From JAEKLB01 sp050249235 (lineage in GTDB: Bacteria; Actinomycetota; Acidimicrobiia; Acidimicrobiales; CADCSY01): DNA of 10,499 nt. Where the stretch lies: assembly GCA_050249235.1 (NCBI GenBank), contig JBFWQW010000100.1:1-10499 (forward strand). The letters are read 5' to 3'. The position numbers and the translations under genes were made by a program. Each line of letters opens with the position of its first letter. Position 1 is the stretch's first letter. This document shows, piece after piece, positions 6,877-10,499 of the stretch. The notes beneath the pieces were generated by a model, which made no database searches, had not been told where the DNA came from, and saw only the letters and a program-made list of their open reading frames with translations.

Positions 6877-6883
6877 CCCGCCC

Positions 6884-7642
6884 ATGGAGCTCACAGGAGT
6901 CGGCGCCCTCGTCTCGGGAGGCGCATCAGGTCTGGGTGAGGCGACGGCACGGGAGCTGGCCGCGGCCGGGGCGGTGGTCACGATCACCGACCGCGACGCC
7001 GAGCGGGGCGAGGCCATCGCCGCCGACGCCGGGGTCCACTTCGTGGCGTCCGACGTCACCGACGAGGCCCAGGTGGCCGCGGCCGTGGCCGCCGCCGCCG
7101 GGCGGGCCCCGCTGCGGGTCGTCGTGAGCTGCGCCGGCATCGCCCCGGCCCAGCGCACCTTGAACCGTGACGGCACGCCCCACCGGCTGGCCGACTACAG
7201 GTCGGTGATCGAGGTCAACCAGGTGGGCACTTTCAACCTGCTCCGCCTCGGTGCCGCCGCCATCGCGGCCACCGAGCCCCTCGAGGACGGCGAGCGGGGC
7301 GTGATCGTGAACACCGCATCCGTCGCCGCCTACGAGGGCCAGGTGGGCCAGATCGCCTACGCCGCGTCGAAGGGCGCGGTGGTGGCTATGACGATCACCG
7401 CGGCGCGCGACTTGGCCGCGGTCGGCATCCGGGTGAACGCCATCGCGCCCGGCCTCATGCAGACGCCGATGCTGGCCGGCCTCCAGGTGGAGGAGGAGCA
7501 GCTCGCCGCCAGCGTGGTCTTCCCGAAGCGCCTCGGCCGCCCGACCGAGTTCGCCAGGCTGGTCCGCACCTTCGTCGAGCTCGGCTACCTCAACGGCGAG
7601 ACCGTCCGCCTCGACGGCGCCCTCCGCATGCCGCCCCGCTGA
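6884..7642 (+). CDS. SDR oxidoreductase, type II 3-hydroxyacyl-CoA dehydrogenase-like
   Basis: This is a 252-residue classical short-chain dehydrogenase. Visible are the cofactor loop SGGASGLG (11-18), an acidic residue ending strand 2 (Asp36 in ITDRD) that favours NAD over NADP, VSCAG (81-85) in place of the usual NNAG, and the catalytic Ser146 (NTAS), Tyr159 and Lys163 (YAASK). The ending VRLDGALRMPPR and the insert near TLNRDGTPHRLADY (92-105) resemble the HSD17B10 group, which oxidises 3-hydroxyacyl-CoA in beta-oxidation and branched-chain amino acid breakdown. The ATG at 6884 is fixed by the leaderless promoter just upstream, although the frame stays open far upstream through the antisense of the crotonase gene. 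It is divergent from that crotonase, which would supply its hydroxyacyl-CoA substrate in a beta-oxidation scheme. The SDR fold is certain; the substrate is inferred from overall resemblance. Confidence 0.9.
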   Translation: MELTGVGALVSGGASGLGEATARELAAAGAVVTITDRDAERGEAIAADAGVHFVASDVTDEAQVAAAVAAAAGRAPLRVVVSCAGIAPAQRTLNRDGTPHRLADYRSVIEVNQVGTFNLLRLGAAAIAATEPLEDGERGVIVNTASVAAYEGQVGQIAYAASKGAVVAMTITAARDLAAVGIRVNAIAPGLMQTPMLAGLQVEEEQLAASVVFPKRLGRPTEFARLVRTFVELGYLNGETVRLDGALRMPPR

Positions 7643-7652
7643 GCGCCGCCGC

Positions 7653-7716
7653 CGGTCGGCGCCGGGGGCGCGTGAGCGCGTCGTCGGTCGGCGCCGCGGG
7701 CGGGGGCGCGGTCTCG
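7653..7716. repeat. Imperfect 32-bp tandem duplication between convergent SDR genes
   Basis: The 12-mer CGGTCGGCGCCG occurs at 7653-7664 and again at 7685-7696, exactly 32 bp apart, and both copies are followed by G/C-rich sequence ending in GGGGCGCG. It fills most of the 78-bp gap between the stops at 7642 and 7721. The first unit also contains a small CGCG-TGAG-CGCG stem. No T tract follows, so an intrinsic terminator is not evident. Confidence 0.6.
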
Positions 7717-7720
7717 CCGC

Positions 7721-8605
7721 TCAGGGGTTCAGCGTCCAGCCCCCGTCGGGGTGGCGCAGCCAGCCGCTCGACGCCCAGGTGCCGCCGTCGACCGGCACCG
7801 TGACGCCGGTGACGTACTCGGACAGCTTCGAGCACAGCCAGACGGCCGTGCTGGCGCACTCCTCGACGAGCCCCTCCCGCCCGAGGGGCACCAGCCTGGC
7901 CCAGTCGTCGCTCGTGTCGGGCCAGACCGACGGGTCGACCGGGCCGGTGCGGTTGCCCTTGGTGCCGGGGCTGATGGTGTGGTCGGGGGCCAGCCCGTTC
8001 ACCCGGATGCCGTGCTCGGCGAGCTCGAGCGCCATCGTCTTCGTGAAGCTGATCATGCCGGCCTTGCAGGCTGCGTAGACGGCGAACATGGGGGCCGCCC
8101 GGCTGCCCTCGATGCTCGTCACGTTGACGATCGAGCCGCCCCGCCCGCCGTCGATCATGAGCCGGGCCGCCTCCTGGGTCGCGACGAACATGCTCGTGAG
8201 GTTGATGTCGACGTGGCGGCGGATGCTGGCCTCGGGCTGGGTCAGGAAGGCGCCGGCCCGCACCCCGCCGGCGTTGTTCACGAGGATGTCGACCCGACCG
8301 AGCTCCTCCTGCGCCCGGGCGATCGACGCCCGGAGCTGGTCGGCGTCGATCACGTTGCAGGGGATGCCCACCGCCCGCCGGCCCATGGCCTCGATGGCGG
8401 CCCGCGTCGCCTCGCACCGGGCCGGCTCGATGTCGAGGACGGCCACGTCGGCACCGAACTTGGCCAGCCCGAGGGCGATGCCCTGGCCGATCCCACCCCC
8501 GCCACCGGTCACGATCGCCACCTGATCGGTGACGAGGATGTCGCTCGGGTCGATGGAGAGGTGGTCGACGTCCCGGGCCCGGCGCATCAGCTCGTCGTTG
8601 TCCAT
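7721..8605 (-). CDS. SDR family oxidoreductase with N-terminal extension
   Basis: This 294-residue classical short-chain dehydrogenase reads on the minus strand from ATG 8605, after a good ribosome binding site (GAGGGGAG). An upstream in-frame start would add 30 Arg/Gly-rich residues and was rejected. A 25-residue extension (MDNDELMRRARDVDHLSIDP and onward) precedes the Rossmann strand. Then come the cofactor loop TGGGGGIG (33-40), Asp58 after strand 2 (NAD preference), NNAG (110-113), catalytic Ser164 (NVTS), Tyr177 and Lys181 (YAACK), and the end motif VPVDGGTW (270-277). The tail GWLRHPDGGWTLNP runs past the usual end. This N-terminal extension and tail are, from memory, typical of an actinobacterial SDR subgroup found among steroid and lipid catabolism genes; I cannot name the substrate. 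A 36-bp hairpin separates it from ndh upstream, so it probably has its own promoter. Family certain, reaction not. Confidence 0.93.
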   Translation of the reverse strand: MDNDELMRRARDVDHLSIDPSDILVTDQVAIVTGGGGGIGQGIALGLAKFGADVAVLDIEPARCEATRAAIEAMGRRAVGIPCNVIDADQLRASIARAQEELGRVDILVNNAGGVRAGAFLTQPEASIRRHVDINLTSMFVATQEAARLMIDGGRGGSIVNVTSIEGSRAAPMFAVYAACKAGMISFTKTMALELAEHGIRVNGLAPDHTISPGTKGNRTGPVDPSVWPDTSDDWARLVPLGREGLVEECASTAVWLCSKLSEYVTGVTVPVDGGTWASSGWLRHPDGGWTLNP

Positions 8606-8675
8606 CCCGGCTCCCCTCGCCCGACGCGTTCGCGTCCCGTCGGACCGACGGTCTAGCCGACCGGGTCCCGAACTC

Positions 8676-8711
8676 TGTCGACCCGAGCGGAACAACCCGC
8701 CCGAGTCGACA
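8676..8711 (-). terminator. Large imperfect inverted repeat between ndh and the SDR gene
   Basis: TGTCGACCCGAGCGG (8676-8690) and CCGCCCGAGTCGACA (8697-8711) pair over 15 positions with two mismatches around an AACAAC loop; the outer 7 bp are perfect. It begins 10 bp past the ndh stop. On the minus strand it is followed by GAGTTCGGG, not a T tract, so it would be a U-less terminator or 3'-end stabiliser of the ndh message. It also lies about 70 bp upstream of the SDR start, so an operator role is possible. Confidence 0.4.
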
Positions 8712-8721
8712 AGGAACGGAA

Positions 8722-10005
8722 TCAGCCGGGCCGGTCGTCGCGGGCCGGCTCGACGATGAGGCGAGGCCCGCGGTCCCAGGTGAGGTAGCTCCAGGCCCAG
8801 CTCACCAGCACGCTCAACCGGTTGCGGAAGCCCACCAGGTAGAGGAGGTGGAGGAACAGCCAGCCGACCCAGCCGACGAAGCCGGTGAGCCGGATGCCGA
8901 AGGGGAGGTCGGCCACGGCGGCGTTGCGGCCGATCGTGGCCATCGCCCCCCGGTCCCGGTAGCGGAAGGGCCGGACGGGCGGCTCGCCGTCCGGTCGGGC
9001 CAGGAGCCGGCCCACGTACCGGCCGGACTGCTTGGCCACCTGGGCCACCTGTGGGAGGGGTCGCCCGTCAGGGCCGAGGGCGGCGGCCAGGTCGCCGACG
9101 ACGAACGAGTCGGGGTGGGCGGGGATGCGCAGCTCGGGGGTCACCACGATCCGCCCGCCCGGCCCCTGGGCGACGCCGAGCCGCGCCGCCAGGGGGTTGG
9201 CGGTGACGCCGGCGGCCCAGACGACCGTGCCGGTGGGGACCACCTCGCCGGAGGCCAGCGTGACCGACCCGGCGTCGACGGCCGTCACCCGCTCACCGAG
9301 CCGCACGTCGACGCCCCGGGCCCGGAGCTGGTCGAGGGCGTGGCGCTGCGCGTCGGGGCTGAAGGGAGTCAGCACCATGCCCCCCATCTCGACCAGCACC
9401 ACCCGGGCCACGCCCACGTCGAGCCCACGGAAGTCCTTGGCCAGCACCTTGCCGAAGAGCTCGACCAGGGCGCCGGCCGTCTCCACGCCCGTCGGGCCGC
9501 CCCCGAGCACCACGAAGGTGAGCGCGCCCGAGCCGAGCCGGGCCGGGTCGGCGTCGACCCACTCGAACCGGCCGATCACGTGGTTGCGCAGCCGGATGGC
9601 GTCGGCCAGGCCGTACAGCGGGAAGGCGTGCTCGGCCGCGCCCGGCACCCCGAACCAGTTGGTGGTGGCGCCGGCCGCGACGACGAGGTGGTCGAAGGCC
9701 AGGTGGGCGCCGTCGGCCAGGGCCACCCGGCCGGCGTCCCAGTCGACGCCGGTGACCTCGCCGACGCGCACCCGCACGTTGGGGGCGTCCTGGAACAGTC
9801 CCCGCACGGGGTAGGCGACGTCGCTGGCCGCCAGCCCGGCGGTGGCCACCTGGTACAGCAGGGGCTGGAAGGTGTGGAAGTTGTGGCGGTCGACCAGCGT
9901 CACGTCGACGGGCGCCTCCACCAGCGCCTTGGCGCAGTCGATGCCCCCGAACCCGGCACCCACGATCACCACCCGCCGCGGTCCCGGGTTCAGGGATCCA
10001 CGCAT
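8722..10005 (-). CDS. ndh: NADH dehydrogenase type II (single-subunit NADH:quinone oxidoreductase)
   Basis: This 427-residue flavoprotein should oxidise NADH and reduce membrane quinone without pumping protons, on the inner face of the membrane. Two Rossmann motifs are clear: the FAD-binding VVIVGAGFGG (12-21) and the NADH-binding VVLGGGPTGVETAGAL (165-180). Also present are the HNFHTFQPLLYQVATAGL block (41-58) typical of the family, the second FAD contact FVVGDLAA (301-308), and PQVAQVAKQSG (318-328). The C-terminus ends in the family's membrane-anchoring segment, with a hydrophobic stretch at about 374-393 (GFVGWVGWLFLHLLYLVG) and then NRLSVLVSWAWSYLTWDRGPR. Length is normal for bacterial Ndh. 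The start is ATG 10005, with GAGG 9 nt before it. It follows the third SDR by 40 bp on the same strand with no visible promoter between them, so an operon is likely, and it could reoxidise NADH made by nearby dehydrogenases. Confidence 0.95.
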   Translation of the reverse strand: MRGSLNPGPRRVVIVGAGFGGIDCAKALVEAPVDVTLVDRHNFHTFQPLLYQVATAGLAASDVAYPVRGLFQDAPNVRVRVGEVTGVDWDAGRVALADGAHLAFDHLVVAAGATTNWFGVPGAAEHAFPLYGLADAIRLRNHVIGRFEWVDADPARLGSGALTFVVLGGGPTGVETAGALVELFGKVLAKDFRGLDVGVARVVLVEMGGMVLTPFSPDAQRHALDQLRARGVDVRLGERVTAVDAGSVTLASGEVVPTGTVVWAAGVTANPLAARLGVAQGPGGRIVVTPELRIPAHPDSFVVGDLAAALGPDGRPLPQVAQVAKQSGRYVGRLLARPDGEPPVRPFRYRDRGAMATIGRNAAVADLPFGIRLTGFVGWVGWLFLHLLYLVGFRNRLSVLVSWAWSYLTWDRGPRLIVEPARDDRPG

Positions 10006-10045
10006 GTGCAGGAACCTCGATCCCGGAGCCGCTGGTCGGGCGGCT

Positions 10046-10499
10046 TCAGCCCAGCGGGGTGCCGGTGAGGGCGATGGTCTCGCCGTTCATGAACCTCGAC
10101 GCGTCGGTGGCGAGGTAGAGGATCCCGTTGGCGATGTCCTCGGGCTGGCCGGCGCTGTCGATGAGCCGGTCGAGGATGCCGGCCCGCTCCCACGACCGCA
10201 GCGCCCCCTCGGAGGCGACGGCGCCGACCGCGATGCAGTTGGCCCGGATGCCCCGGGTGCCCCACTCCATGGCGACGACCCGGGTGAGCATCTGGAGGGC
10301 GGCCTTGGCCGAGGCGTAGGCGACGCCGCCGCTCACGCCCCGGAGGCCCGCCGCCGACGAGATGTTCACGAACACGCCGCTGCCCCGGGCCAGCATGTGG
10401 CGGCCGGCGGCCTGGGTCATCACGAACGGGCCCCGGACGTTGAGGGCGAAGCTGTTGTCCCACTTGTCGAAGGGTGTGTCCTCGAGGGGGAACAGGTAG
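10046..10499 (-). CDS. SDR family oxidoreductase, C-terminal part (runs off the window)
   Basis: The last 150 residues of a short-chain dehydrogenase on the minus strand; the frame is open to the window edge, so its cofactor-binding N-terminus lies beyond it. The visible part begins YLFPLEDTPFDKWDNSFALNVRGPF, with the conserved structural Asn of the NVRG stretch, followed by the catalytic Ser in VNISSAAG and the YASAK Tyr/Lys pair (about residues 60-85 of the visible part). The substrate-loop region IAVGAVASEGALRSW is followed by QPEDIANGILYLATDASRFMNGETIALTGTPLG. An internal ATG at 10423 is not the start, because conserved sequence continues upstream of it. The family is certain and the substrate unknown. 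Its stop is 40 bp before the ndh start, suggesting shared transcription. Confidence 0.93.
   Translation of the reverse strand, partial: YLFPLEDTPFDKWDNSFALNVRGPFVMTQAAGRHMLARGSGVFVNISSAAGLRGVSGGVAYASAKAALQMLTRVVAMEWGTRGIRANCIAVGAVASEGALRSWERAGILDRLIDSAGQPEDIANGILYLATDASRFMNGETIALTGTPLG

Noticed and set aside
6008..6883. Upstream extension of the SDR reading frame by 292 codons
   Set aside because: The frame is open only because it runs antisense through the crotonase gene; the SDR fold begins at ATG 6884, right after a -10 element.
7751..8656. A 301-codon plus-strand frame antisense to the second SDR
   Set aside because: Asp/Gly/His/Pro-rich with no motif; the opposite strand encodes a complete SDR with its catalytic residues.
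8650..8681. Possible promoter for the minus-strand SDR (TCGACA near 8681-8676 with TAGACC near 8655-8650)
   Set aside because: The spacer is about 20 nt, the -10 lacks its final T, and the -35 overlaps the hairpin; too weak to annotate.
8848..10068. A 406-codon plus-strand frame antisense to ndh
   Set aside because: Low-complexity shadow; the minus strand encodes a full NADH dehydrogenase.
1..10499. Search for CRISPR repeats, tRNA genes, transposase genes, phage or toxin-antitoxin modules
   Set aside because: No regularly spaced repeats, cloverleaf, insertion-sequence ends or matching protein motifs were seen by eye. The protein content is metabolic and housekeeping.

Overview
The window is very GC-rich (G/C dominates almost every third codon position). 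It carries a UvrD-type helicase with a C-terminal HRDC domain, several short-chain dehydrogenases (SDRs), two crotonases and a type II NADH dehydrogenase. Two genes have a TANNNT -10 element exactly 7 nt before the start codon, the arrangement of leaderless actinobacterial transcripts. Together this suggests a high-GC actinobacterium, plausibly of the Acidimicrobiia type; that placement is inference, as no marker gene is present. Genes are tightly packed: the largest gap is 178 bp and no stretch over 300 bp lacks a gene. No tRNA, rRNA, CRISPR array or insertion sequence was seen.

Layout. (1) 1-864, plus: 3' part of an ABC exporter (end of the membrane domain plus the ATPase domain), broken by a one-base insertion in an A4 run at 628-631. 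(2) 976-3786, plus: a 936-residue UvrD2-like helicase with an unrecognised N-terminal domain of about 185 residues and a beta-rich segment before HRDC. (3) 3965-5026, plus: a type I periplasmic-binding-fold protein without a signal peptide, followed by (4) 5153-5998, a crotonase lacking both classical hydratase glutamates. (5) 6053-6795, minus: a second crotonase, frameshifted by a small deletion near its N-terminus. It is divergent from (6) 6884-7642, plus, an SDR of the type II 3-hydroxyacyl-CoA dehydrogenase kind. (7) 7721-8605, minus: a second SDR. (8) 8722-10005, minus: NADH dehydrogenase type II. (9) 10046-10499, minus: the C-terminal part of a third SDR that continues past the window edge.

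How the genes fit together. From about 3.9 kb onward the content looks like acyl-CoA or lipid catabolism: crotonases act on enoyl-CoA thioesters, SDRs oxidise hydroxy intermediates with NAD, and the type II NADH dehydrogenase can pass those electrons to quinone. The third SDR and ndh are 40 bp apart on one strand and may be co-transcribed. The ABC exporter and the helicase look like unrelated housekeeping neighbours. I see no defence island, prophage or biosynthetic cluster. The most unusual items are the helicase's extra domains, the signal-less binding protein, the crotonase without its glutamates, and the two frame-breaking lesions, which could be real decay or consensus errors.
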